In this document: one piece after another, positions 1 through 5,657 of the stretch | How positions within the stretch are numbered: position 1 is the stretch's first letter | Layout: each line of letters starts with the position of its first letter | Assembly: GCA_025774425.1 (NCBI GenBank) | Contig: JALGWA010000111.1 | Location: 1 to 5,657 of the forward strand | DNA length: 5,657 bases | DNA from: a bacterium | GTDB taxonomy: Bacteria > Arandabacterota > Arandabacteria > Arandabacterales > JALGWA01 | Direction of reading: 5' to 3' | Translations under genes and position numbers: made by a program | Notes under the pieces: model-generated | Seen by the model: the letters and a program-made list of their open reading frames with translations, nothing else | Database searches by the model: none | What the model was told of the DNA's origin: nothing

Positions 1-89
1 ACCGCCCTGCTCCAGCAGGGACTCGCTCTCATGCTGTTGTCGCTGGCGTTCTTCGTGCTCGTCAGATACGGCGGCGAGACGGCGGCGCC
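1..89 (+). CDS. 5' fragment of the PLC-like gene in a shifted frame (partial, left edge)
   Basis: Reading from base 1 gives an open frame encoding a hydrophobic stretch (ALMLLSLAFFVLVRY, then GGE) that looks like a transmembrane helix. By hand count, 23 of the 26 codons in 1-78 end in G or C, against 8 of 25 in the frame used by the downstream phosphodiesterase over the same bases. After about position 88 this frame yields a Ser/Pro/Arg-rich product with no protein-like character, while the downstream frame becomes hydrophobic and G/C-ended (27 of 30 codons from 78). The simplest reading is that this is the N-terminal membrane part of the same gene, separated from the rest by a single-base loss (or two-base gain) somewhere in 66-90. 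The real start codon is outside the window. It could instead be an unrelated upstream gene, but no stop separates the two. Confidence 0.55.
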
Positions 90-98
90 TTCGTCGGT

Positions 99-1337
99 TT
101 GGGGCTCCTCCTCGTCATGCACCCGGCGAAAGTCCTCACCACCGCGGCTCTGTTGGCCGGCGTCTCCCTGGGCTTCGTCGGCCTCCGCGAACTCTTCGAG
201 ATATTGCTCCGCGGCCAGTCCCGGCCGGCCGGGGACGAGGGCCGGCGGCGGACGCGGGGTCCATCGGCCGCCCGGGAATCCGCCGTCGTGGGGCTCGTCA
301 CGGCCGCGCTCGTAGTTGGGGGAGTGGCCGTGCTCCATCGCTCTGCCCGGACCGTGGGCATACCAGTGACCATCGACGCATGCAACGGCAGCCGGAATCT
401 CTGCGACCGCCCGCTCGACGAAGTCGTGTTCGCCGGGACTCACAATTCCATGGGGGGAGCCGACATACCCGACTGGATGTTCGCCAACCAGGAGCGGGGG
501 ATAATGCAGCAGCTCCGCGACGGGATACGCGCCTTCCTGATCGACGCGTACCGGGCGGTTCCGGTGGGCGACAAGGTGAAAACGATTCTCGACAACGAGA
601 GCGCGGCGATGGCGACCTACGAGCAAGTGCTCGGCAAGGAAGGCGTCGAAGCGGCCAAGCGCATCCGTGAGCGCCTAGTCGGCGGGGACGAGGGCCCGCG
701 GGACATCTACCTTTGCCACGGGTTCTGCGAGCTCGGTGCGCTGCGGATGACGCCCATCCTCGAGCAGATGCACGAGTTTCTCGTCGAGAATCCCAACGAG
801 GTCCTCATCATCGTCATCCAGGATGAGGGGGCGACGCCGCGGGACATCGAGGCATGTTTCGAGCAGAGCGGACTCATGGACTTCGTCTACCACGGGCGTG
901 TCACCCCGCCCTGGCCGACCCTCCGCGAGATGGTCGCCTCCGGCGGCCGCGTGCTCGTCCTCGCCGAGCATCACAGCGAAGGCGTGGCCTGGCTGCATCC
1001 CGCGTTCGAAGTCATGCAGGAGACGCCCTACCGGTTCCGCGACCCGTCGGAGTTCTCCTGCGCCCCCAACCGCGGCGGCACGTCGGGCTCTCTCTTCCTC
1101 ATGAACCACTGGATAGAGACGCCGCCGAGTCCTCTGCCCTCGAACGCCGAGATCGTGAACGCCTATGATTTCCTGCTCGCCAGGGCCCGGCGCTGCGAGA
1201 AGGAGCGCGGCCGGATTCCCAACATCATCGCCGTGGATTTCTACAGGACGGGCGACCTCTTCGACGTCGTGGCAACCCTCAACGGGGATTCTCCGGAGCA
1301 GGCTCAGGCAGGTGGGGCGCCTGCCCGACGTCCCTAG
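99..1337 (+). CDS. membrane-anchored PLC-like phosphodiesterase (PI-PLC X-like TIM barrel)
   Basis: Residues are counted from the TTG at 99, which is only the first usable start in this frame; the frame is open to the window edge, and the native N-terminus probably lies upstream in another frame. Hydrophobic segments at about 13-37 and 61-80 flank a short basic linker, so the catalytic domain (about 92-395) is likely outside the membrane. The domain follows the PLC-like phosphodiesterase pattern also seen in plant and fungal proteins: FAGTHNSM with first catalytic His115, NQERG then GIRAFLIDAY (Asp149), LCHGFC with second catalytic His207, NPNEVLIIVIQDE, PPWPTLREM, VQETPYRF-like VMQETPYRF, and IIAVDFYRTGD near the end. 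His115 is followed by Asn rather than the Asp of classical bacterial PI-PLC. About 45 extra, mostly helical residues separate Asp149 from His207 compared with plant relatives. Cys95/Cys102 and Cys206/Cys210 could form disulfides. It likely cleaves a phosphodiester in a phospholipid or related compound, but the substrate cannot be told. The last codon overlaps the end of the convergent nuclease gene. Confidence 0.82.
   Translation: MGLLLVMHPAKVLTTAALLAGVSLGFVGLRELFEILLRGQSRPAGDEGRRRTRGPSAARESAVVGLVTAALVVGGVAVLHRSARTVGIPVTIDACNGSRNLCDRPLDEVVFAGTHNSMGGADIPDWMFANQERGIMQQLRDGIRAFLIDAYRAVPVGDKVKTILDNESAAMATYEQVLGKEGVEAAKRIRERLVGGDEGPRDIYLCHGFCELGALRMTPILEQMHEFLVENPNEVLIIVIQDEGATPRDIEACFEQSGLMDFVYHGRVTPPWPTLREMVASGGRVLVLAEHHSEGVAWLHPAFEVMQETPYRFRDPSEFSCAPNRGGTSGSLFLMNHWIETPPSPLPSNAEIVNAYDFLLARARRCEKERGRIPNIIAVDFYRTGDLFDVVATLNGDSPEQAQAGGAPARRP
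1334..1337. other. CTAG stop-stop overlap of convergent genes (left junction)
   Basis: The palindrome CTAG gives TAG to the + strand phosphodiesterase (1335-1337) and TAG to the - strand nuclease (1336-1334). The two genes overlap by four bases, leaving no space for an intergenic terminator, so each transcript must run antisense into its neighbour's 3' end. Confidence 0.95.
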
Positions 1338-3031
1338 TCGACGCGCACCATGCGCCTCGTGGCGGCCCGACCCGCGGCCTTCAAGCGGTAGTAGTAAACA
1401 CCGGGAGGAAGGCCGCCGGCCTCCATCACCACCCGATGCTCACCCGGCGCCATCTCGTCTCCGTCGAGCAACCGCGCCACGAGCCGCCCCCTCGTGTCGT
1501 AGACCGCCAGGCCGACGGCGGACTGCGCCGCCAGGCTGAAGCTTATGGCGGTACGCTCGACGAACGGGTTCGGGCTGTTCTGCCCGAGGCGGAAGGCATC
1601 CTGCACTCCGCCGGCCGCCTCGACGCCGGCGAGATCGGTCACATGCACGATCACCGGGATCTCGACAACACCCTCGTCCGCGTCGTCGCTCGCTACGGAT
1701 ATGGTGGTCGAATCATCGGTCTCGACGCTTCCCGATGCATATGAGATCCATACGTACTCGTACTCTCCGGCAGCGAGCGGCGCGGCCGACTTGCCGAGGA
1801 CGAACGCTGGATTCGTCGATGTGATCGAGTACACGTCGAGGCTGTCATCACCGCCGTTCATAACGGCGAAGTGGTAATAGGCGGTCGTGTCGAAGCCGAC
1901 TTCGCCCATGTCGATCGCCGCCGGGGCGACTGCGATCTCGGGCTCCGCCACCCACACGGCCGTACCGAAGAAACTCGATATGCGGTCGACGAACTCAGGG
2001 TGGTCGATGAAGGGGTTGCGGTTGTGCTGAAGCGCGTAGATGTCCTCGTTCCGCAGCCGCTCGAGGCTGTCGACGGGGTCCGCGACATGCCAGTCGCGGA
2101 AGTGCGCTTCCATCTTCGTGCAGTCGGCATAGCCGTTATAGTTGCCGTCGTAGCGGATGATGTAGTAGAAGTGGGTGCGCGCGACATTGCCCTTGTGAAC
2201 GTCGCGCGGCTCGAAGACCTCCTGCCCGGTGGAATCGTATCCGAGCTTGGACCCGCCCTGGCTCCAGGTCGCCGAAGTGACTACCCCGAAATCGATATTG
2301 GCCCGCTTGCTGTTTGCCGTGACGTCCGACGGGTAGAGGTGGTAGAGGTCGGACTTCATCGGTTCGGCTTCGCCCGAGAAACTCTGCGGCCAGGTGTGCT
2401 CACAGTTGAAGTTGTTCTCGTTCGCCCCCTCCCTGGTACTGAAATAGGCCTTCCTCCCCGTGTAGACGCACTCGACCCAGCCGTCGTGGTTGTCGATGCT
2501 GCCGTACATGTAGTCGCGCGCGAGCGTGTAGCCGAGCGACGTATGGCCGTCGATGATGTCGGTGAGCGCGTCCTTGAGTTCCTCGGCCCACTTGTTCCGG
2601 GTGCTGCTGTAGTACGTGCCTGGGTGATGGGCCTCGGCCGTCATCTCGGCGACGAGCGGGCGCATCCCCGCGTCGACATCGACCACGAGAAAATCGGCGA
2701 AGTCGATGTTCTGGCCCGCGGCGAAGTAGACATTGAAGTGCTCCGTGGCGAAGGGCGCCAGCTCCATGGGAGCAAAATCCGTGAAAAAGCCCTCGCCAGT
2801 CACAGACGCCGCGGTGACTTGGACCGGGACACCGAGGTTGTTGGTGATCGAGAGCGTGACCGAGGTTGTCTCACCCGTGGTCACGACGCCGAAGGCGACG
2901 ACCGTGTCCGAGAGGGCGACCGCGTCCCATTCCGCCGCGGCCGGGCTCGCCGCCAGCAGGACGACCAGGACCGCAAGTGCGCCCCGGGCCCGCCGGACCG
3001 CCCCGTACCTGCTTTCCACACTCACATGCAT
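1334..3031 (-). CDS. secreted endonuclease I family protein with Ig-like and C-terminal sorting-type domains
   Basis: The 565-residue product starts at the ATG at 3031-3029, just before a signal peptide (basic RYGAVRRARG, hydrophobic ALAVLVVLLAASP, likely cleavage after AAA at about 33) and after a purine-rich GGGGG. Residues 36-135 form a beta-rich choice-of-anchor / ASPM-SPD-2-Hydin-like domain. The endonuclease I (PF04231-type) core spans about 140-357: NCEHTWPQSF (Glu211, His212, the expected metal ligand and general base), DLYHLYPSDVTANSKRAN (family block carrying a metal-binding Asn, probably Asn240), FEPRDVHKGNVAR, and ALQHNRNPFIDHPEF. A second Hydin-like domain (about 361-465) follows. 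The tail (about 478-565; NSPNPF, VYDTRGRLV, GVYYYRL, ending RRMVRVD) resembles FlgD-type Ig / T9SS type A sorting domains. The inferred role is extracellular, nonspecific cleavage of DNA or RNA, perhaps for nutrient use, with surface retention or secretion directed by the tail. A longer reading frame to 3250 is rejected because it crosses the promoter region. Confidence 0.9.
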   Translation of the reverse strand: MHVSVESRYGAVRRARGALAVLVVLLAASPAAAEWDAVALSDTVVAFGVVTTGETTSVTLSITNNLGVPVQVTAASVTGEGFFTDFAPMELAPFATEHFNVYFAAGQNIDFADFLVVDVDAGMRPLVAEMTAEAHHPGTYYSSTRNKWAEELKDALTDIIDGHTSLGYTLARDYMYGSIDNHDGWVECVYTGRKAYFSTREGANENNFNCEHTWPQSFSGEAEPMKSDLYHLYPSDVTANSKRANIDFGVVTSATWSQGGSKLGYDSTGQEVFEPRDVHKGNVARTHFYYIIRYDGNYNGYADCTKMEAHFRDWHVADPVDSLERLRNEDIYALQHNRNPFIDHPEFVDRISSFFGTAVWVAEPEIAVAPAAIDMGEVGFDTTAYYHFAVMNGGDDSLDVYSITSTNPAFVLGKSAAPLAAGEYEYVWISYASGSVETDDSTTISVASDDADEGVVEIPVIVHVTDLAGVEAAGGVQDAFRLGQNSPNPFVERTAISFSLAAQSAVGLAVYDTRGRLVARLLDGDEMAPGEHRVVMEAGGLPPGVYYYRLKAAGRAATRRMVRVD

Positions 3032-3035
3032 TGCT

Positions 3036-3041
3036 ACCCCC
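3036..3041 (-). promoter_or_regulatory. ribosome binding site of the nuclease gene
   Basis: On the - strand, GGGGGT ends a few bases before the ATG at 3031. It is G-rich rather than a textbook GGAGG, but its spacing and the signal peptide that follows favour this start over the upstream in-frame ATG at 3250. Confidence 0.5.
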
Positions 3042-3073
3042 GTTCCGTCCGTACGTTGAAGCGGCGTTATTAT

Positions 3074-3079
3074 ATTATA
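3074..3079 (-). promoter_or_regulatory. -10 element (TATAAT) facing the endonuclease gene
   Basis: The - strand reads TATAAT exactly at 3079-3074, inside an AT-only island (3067-3079) in otherwise GC-rich DNA. Initiation would fall near 3067, giving a leader of about 36 bases before the ATG. No good -35 box sits upstream (the best hexamers near 3096-3102 match about half of TTGACA or less), so the sigma factor and strength are uncertain. Confidence 0.5.
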
Positions 3080-3125
3080 GCACATAAGCGGCCCGGGCGA
3101 AACAGCGACCTGCGCGCAAGGACGG

Positions 3126-3154
3126 TGGAAAAGCCGCCGGGGAAATGCTAGGAT
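3126..3154 (+). promoter_or_regulatory. candidate extended -10 promoter of the cysteine desulfurase family gene
   Basis: TGGAAA at 3126-3131 (four of six matches to TTGACA) is followed after 17 bases by TAGGAT at 3149-3154 (four of six matches to TATAAT). A TG at 3146-3147 makes it an extended -10 (TGCTAGGAT). Initiation would fall near 3161, about 59 bases before the ATG. This is a motif match under the sigma-70 consensus in an organism whose sigma factors are unknown. Confidence 0.35.
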
Positions 3155-3157
3155 GCG

Positions 3158-3178
3158 GGTGGTGCCGGGCGGTGGTGC
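3158..3178 (+). repeat. short direct repeat GGTGGTGC in the desulfurase leader
   Basis: GGTGGTGC occurs at 3158-3165 and 3171-3178, a 13-base period, starting four bases after the candidate -10 box. It could be a pair of operator half-sites, or simply chance in G-rich sequence. Confidence 0.4.
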
Positions 3179-3204
3179 ATCGGTGTGTGTTGGGGCTATC
3201 AAGT

Positions 3205-3210
3205 GGAGAG
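3205..3210 (+). promoter_or_regulatory. ribosome binding site of the desulfurase family gene
   Basis: GGAGAG at 3205-3210 lies nine bases upstream of the ATG at 3220. It decides the start: the product then begins MSDLIYLDNAST, the usual N-terminus of the family, rather than at the in-frame ATG at 3145, which would add 25 residues unlike the family. Confidence 0.75.
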
Positions 3211-3219
3211 AAGAGACCC

Positions 3220-4395
3220 ATGTCAGACTTGATCTATCTGGACAATGCATCGACGACGTATCCCAAACCAGCCGGCGTGTACGCCTTCATGGCCGAGTTC
3301 TACAGGTCGCATGGAGTGAGCCCCGGACGCTCCAAGTTCGGCGCCGCGGTCGAGGCCGAAGACATGGTCCGCGGCACGCGCAGGATGCTCGCCGACTTCC
3401 TGGGCGGCACCGACCCGGACCACCTCACGTTCAGCTACAACGCCAGCGATTCACTCAACATGGTCGTGCAGGGCGTCCTCAGGGACGGCGACCACGTCGT
3501 CACAACGAACCTCGAGCACAACTCGGTGCTGCGCCCGCTGTACCATCTCGAGCAGGCCGGCGTCATCGATGTCACGTACGTGCCCTTCGACGTCGACGGC
3601 TACGTCGATCCTGACGACGTGAGGAGGGCCTTGAGGAAGGACACCCGGCTCGTGATCATGAACCATGCCTCCAACGTGATCGGGACCGTCCAGCCCATCG
3701 GCGAGATCGGCGGGATCTGCCGCGAGGCCGGGGTGTGCTTCGCCGTCGACGCGAGCCAGACCGCCGGGGCGTTGCCGATCGACGTCGAAGAGATGGCCGT
3801 CGACATCCTCGTCTTCACGGGCCACAAGTGCCTGCTCGGTCCGACGGGCATCGGCGGCTCCTACATCAAGCCGGGCACACCGATCGCATGCACGCGCTTC
3901 GGAGGAACCGGCGTGCGCTCGGCCGACCGTTTTCACCCGGACGAGTTCCCCTACCGGATGGAATGCGGCACCCTGAACATACTCGGTGTCGCGGGCCTTC
4001 GCGCCGGCGTCGAGTATGTAATCGAGCAGGGCGTCGAGAACATCCATGGCCGCGAGATGAGCCTCTGGGAGAGGGCGCGCGACGGACTGAAGGAGATAGA
4101 AAGTGTCACGCTCTACTGCGCGGACACCCCGGAGAACAAGATCCCGGTCCTCAGCTTCAACATCGAGGGACTGGAAGCCGCCGACGTGGGAGCGATGCTC
4201 GACGTCGATTACAACATCGCATGCCGCACGGGCCTTCATTGCGCGCCGCTCGCCCACAGGCAGCTCGGCACCGAGAGAATCAACGGCTCGGTGCGGCCCG
4301 GGATAGGTCCCTTCAACACGGGAGACGAGATCGACACCCTCGTGGGGGCCGTGCGGAGGATCGCGGCCGCCAAGCGCGGCAGGGCCGTCGCCTAG
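3220..4395 (+). CDS. cysteine desulfurase family protein (class V aminotransferase, EF2568-like)
   Basis: The 391-residue product is a complete PLP enzyme of fold type I, of normal length for the family. Visible landmarks are YLDNASTTYPKP at the N-terminus, NLEHNSVLRPL (His100, expected to stack on PLP), VDASQTAG (Asp177 and Gln180 contacting the cofactor), the Schiff-base lysine Lys203 in TGHKCLLGPTG, GTLNILGVAGL, and RTGLHCAPLAH, whose Cys341 occupies the position of the sulfur-accepting cysteine of SufS/Csd-type enzymes. By family knowledge it would remove sulfur, or selenium from selenocysteine, as an enzyme-bound persulfide or selenide and release alanine. The overall pattern, including the short RTGLHCAPLAH loop, resembles the TIGR01977 (EF2568) group more than IscS or classical SufS, and no suf or isc genes are adjacent. 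EF2568-type proteins have been associated with labile-selenium molybdenum hydroxylase maturation, which fits the SsnA-type gene next door. It is cytoplasmic and monocistronic here. Confidence 0.88.
   Translation: MSDLIYLDNASTTYPKPAGVYAFMAEFYRSHGVSPGRSKFGAAVEAEDMVRGTRRMLADFLGGTDPDHLTFSYNASDSLNMVVQGVLRDGDHVVTTNLEHNSVLRPLYHLEQAGVIDVTYVPFDVDGYVDPDDVRRALRKDTRLVIMNHASNVIGTVQPIGEIGGICREAGVCFAVDASQTAGALPIDVEEMAVDILVFTGHKCLLGPTGIGGSYIKPGTPIACTRFGGTGVRSADRFHPDEFPYRMECGTLNILGVAGLRAGVEYVIEQGVENIHGREMSLWERARDGLKEIESVTLYCADTPENKIPVLSFNIEGLEAADVGAMLDVDYNIACRTGLHCAPLAHRQLGTERINGSVRPGIGPFNTGDEIDTLVGAVRRIAAAKRGRAVA
4392..4395. other. CTAG stop-stop overlap of convergent genes (right junction)
   Basis: CTAG supplies TAG to the desulfurase (+, 4393-4395) and TAG to the SsnA-type gene (-, 4394-4392). 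It is the same four-base arrangement as at 1334-1337. Confidence 0.95.
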
Positions 4396-5657
4396 AAGCG
4401 CTCCCAGAGCTTCGCCGCAAGTTTCCGGGATTCCCGGGCGATCTCTTCCTCATCGACGTCTATCTTGAGGTCGCCGCCCTGCATCAGAACCCTGCCGCCG
4501 ACTATCGTCGTATCGACGGCCGCCTGGGAGAGTCCGAAACAAAGGTGCCCCAGGAAGGTGCCTGCGTCGAACGGGGTGGGTGGGTGGTAGTCCATGAGAA
4601 TGATGTCCGCGGCGTAACCCTCCCTGAGCTCGCCGACTCCCATGTCCCAGTATGCGCTTGCGATCCTGGCATTGTTCACGGTAAGCGTCCTCATACATTC
4701 CATGAAGCCCACCGAAGGGTTCCCGCGCGCGAGATGCTGAGCCCAGAGAGCCGACCTCAGTTCCTCCAGCATGTCCACCGTCATCGCGTCGGTGCCGAGC
4801 CCGACCCTGACGCCTCCGTCCATCATGGCGATGATGTCGGCGACCCCGACGGCGTTGTTCATATTGGACTGGGGGTTGTGAACGACGGATGTGCCGGTCC
4901 CGGCGAGGAGGTCAATCTCGTGTTCGTTCACGTGAACGCAATGGGCGGCTATCGTCCTGGGACCGAGCACCCCGGCGTCATGCAGCCGTTCGACGACTCT
5001 CTTGCCGAAGTTCCGGAGCGCGTGTTCCTGGTCGGACTCGGCCTCCGCGACATGAATGTGGAAGCCCGTCTCGAGGCCCGCCGCGGCATCGACCGCTTTT
5101 TTCAATGTCTCGTCCGACAGCGTGAAACTCGCATGCAAACCGAACAGGGCCCTGATGCGGTCGTCCCCGCCGGCGCCCGTCTTCTCGATGAACGCGACGT
5201 TCTCGCGTATGCCCTCCATCGCTATGTCGGCGCCGTCCCGGTCCGACACCTCGTAGCAGAGGCTCGCCCGCACCCCGACGCGGCGTACGGCGGACGCTAT
5301 GCGCTCGAGCGAACCCGTGACCGCCAGCGGACTCGCATGGTGGTCGATGATGGTCGTCGTCCCTTTCTTCACGGCGTCGATCAGCGGGATCATGGCGCTG
5401 TAATAGCAGTCATCGAGCAACAGACGCTTGTCGAGCCGCCACCAGAGCTTCTCGAGCACGCCGACGAAATCGGCGGCCGGCTCCATCTTGCCGAGCCCCC
5501 TCACCATGGTGCTGTAGAAATGCATGTGCGCGTTTATGAAGCCCGGGAGCACGATCTTGCCGCGGGCGTCGATGACCGTGTCGTACGAGCCCCCGAAATC
5601 AGCGCTCTTGCCCACTCTCTCGATGAGGGCGCCGTCGACGAGAACTGCGCCGTCGTC
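4392..5657 (-). CDS. ssnA: SsnA-type amidohydrolase (partial, N-terminus beyond right edge)
   Basis: The frame is open to the right edge and gives 421 residues. The GTG at 5615 is an internal Val, because the sequence upstream of it (DDGAVLVDGALIER) is the usual first beta-strand region of amidohydrolases; about 20 residues should be missing. Metal-site motifs are all present: NAHMHFYS (codons near 5520-5528), GFHIHVAEAE (near 5052-5060), AAHCVH (near 4943), and LGTDAMTVDM with the catalytic Asp at 4790-4788. HNPQSNMNN is also typical of the ATZ/TRZ-like hydrolases. SsnA-specific blocks are HFYSTMVRGLGK, EKLWWRLDKRLL, TIIDHHASPLAVTGSL and PPTPFDAGTFLGHLCFG, which closely resemble E. coli SsnA as I recall it. 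SsnA proteins are predicted cytoplasmic aminohydrolases encoded with purine-catabolic and selenium-dependent molybdenum hydroxylase genes; their exact substrate is not settled. A general guanine- or hydroxypyrimidine-deaminase role is the main alternative. Confidence 0.85.
   Translation of the reverse strand, partial: DDGAVLVDGALIERVGKSADFGGSYDTVIDARGKIVLPGFINAHMHFYSTMVRGLGKMEPAADFVGVLEKLWWRLDKRLLLDDCYYSAMIPLIDAVKKGTTTIIDHHASPLAVTGSLERIASAVRRVGVRASLCYEVSDRDGADIAMEGIRENVAFIEKTGAGGDDRIRALFGLHASFTLSDETLKKAVDAAAGLETGFHIHVAEAESDQEHALRNFGKRVVERLHDAGVLGPRTIAAHCVHVNEHEIDLLAGTGTSVVHNPQSNMNNAVGVADIIAMMDGGVRVGLGTDAMTVDMLEELRSALWAQHLARGNPSVGFMECMRTLTVNNARIASAYWDMGVGELREGYAADIILMDYHPPTPFDAGTFLGHLCFGLSQAAVDTTIVGGRVLMQGGDLKIDVDEEEIARESRKLAAKLWERF

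Noticed and set aside
62..385. 107-codon open frame on the - strand near the left edge
   Set aside because: Low-complexity Arg/Ser/Pro/Thr product opposite the membrane part of the PLC-like gene; no supporting start signal.
1343..1355. Small hairpin (GCGCA, loop CCA, TGCGC) just past the end of the phosphodiesterase gene
   Set aside because: Five base pairs, no following T-run, and it lies within the nuclease coding sequence; not enough for a terminator call.
1871..3151. 426-codon open frame on the + strand opposite the nuclease
   Set aside because: It is antisense to a gene with clear domains and catalytic motifs, and its product is a Val/Arg/Asp-rich sequence with no family pattern. Long antisense frames are expected in GC-rich DNA.
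3145..3219. Upstream extension of the desulfurase start to the ATG at 3145
   Set aside because: The added residues are unlike the family N-terminus, and a good ribosome site precedes the ATG at 3220.
3032..3250. Upstream extension of the nuclease start to the ATG at 3250
   Set aside because: It would add 73 residues before the signal peptide, run through the promoter island and enter the desulfurase gene; the signal peptide and G-rich ribosome site support 3031.
3451..4257. 268-codon open frame on the - strand opposite the desulfurase
   Set aside because: Antisense shadow of a well-conserved PLP enzyme; the product has no recognisable motif.
4395..4413. Imperfect inverted repeat GAAGC...GCTTC after the desulfurase stop
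   Set aside because: The arms are interrupted by a bulge, there is no T-run, and it encodes the C-terminal residues of the SsnA-type protein.
5613..5615. GTG at 5615 as the start of the SsnA-type gene
   Set aside because: The frame stays open to the edge and the codons upstream encode the conserved first strand of amidohydrolases, so the gene is truncated by the window.

Overview
The window is GC-rich bacterial DNA, probably from an uncultivated lineage. Coding regions have strongly G/C-ended codons. The secreted nuclease ends in a FlgD-like / type IX-secretion-like C-terminal module of the kind common in the FCB superphylum and related high-GC candidate phyla (Eisenbacteria- or Krumholzibacteria-like). 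That taxonomic guess is inference only. No rRNA, tRNA, mobile element, prophage gene or CRISPR array was seen.

Layout, left to right. (1) A membrane-anchored PLC-like phosphodiesterase on the + strand reaches position 1337. Its 5' part enters the window in a different reading frame (1 to about 89), so the gene is both cut by the left edge and apparently frameshifted near 78-90. (2) A secreted endonuclease I family protein on the - strand (1334-3031) has a signal peptide, Ig-like flanking domains and a C-terminal sorting-type domain. (3) A 188-bp divergent intergenic region (3032-3219) holds an AT-rich promoter island facing the nuclease, a candidate extended -10 promoter facing right, and a short direct repeat. 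(4) A class V aminotransferase / cysteine desulfurase family protein lies on the + strand (3220-4395). (5) An SsnA-type amidohydrolase on the - strand (4392 to the right edge) is missing its N-terminal residues because the window ends.

The genes alternate strand, so none of the four can share an operon with a neighbour inside the window. Both convergent pairs (1334-1337 and 4392-4395) overlap by exactly four bases, CTAG, which supplies a TAG stop to each strand.

Functionally, the left half encodes surface or secreted phosphodiesterases, one resembling phospholipase C and one a nuclease. The right half pairs a desulfurase resembling the EF2568 group with SsnA. Both families have been linked by comparative genomics to selenium-dependent molybdenum hydroxylases and labile-selenium cofactor metabolism. 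I found no wholly unknown system. The most useful leads are this possible selenium/purine-catabolism locus, the frameshift, and the repeated CTAG junctions.
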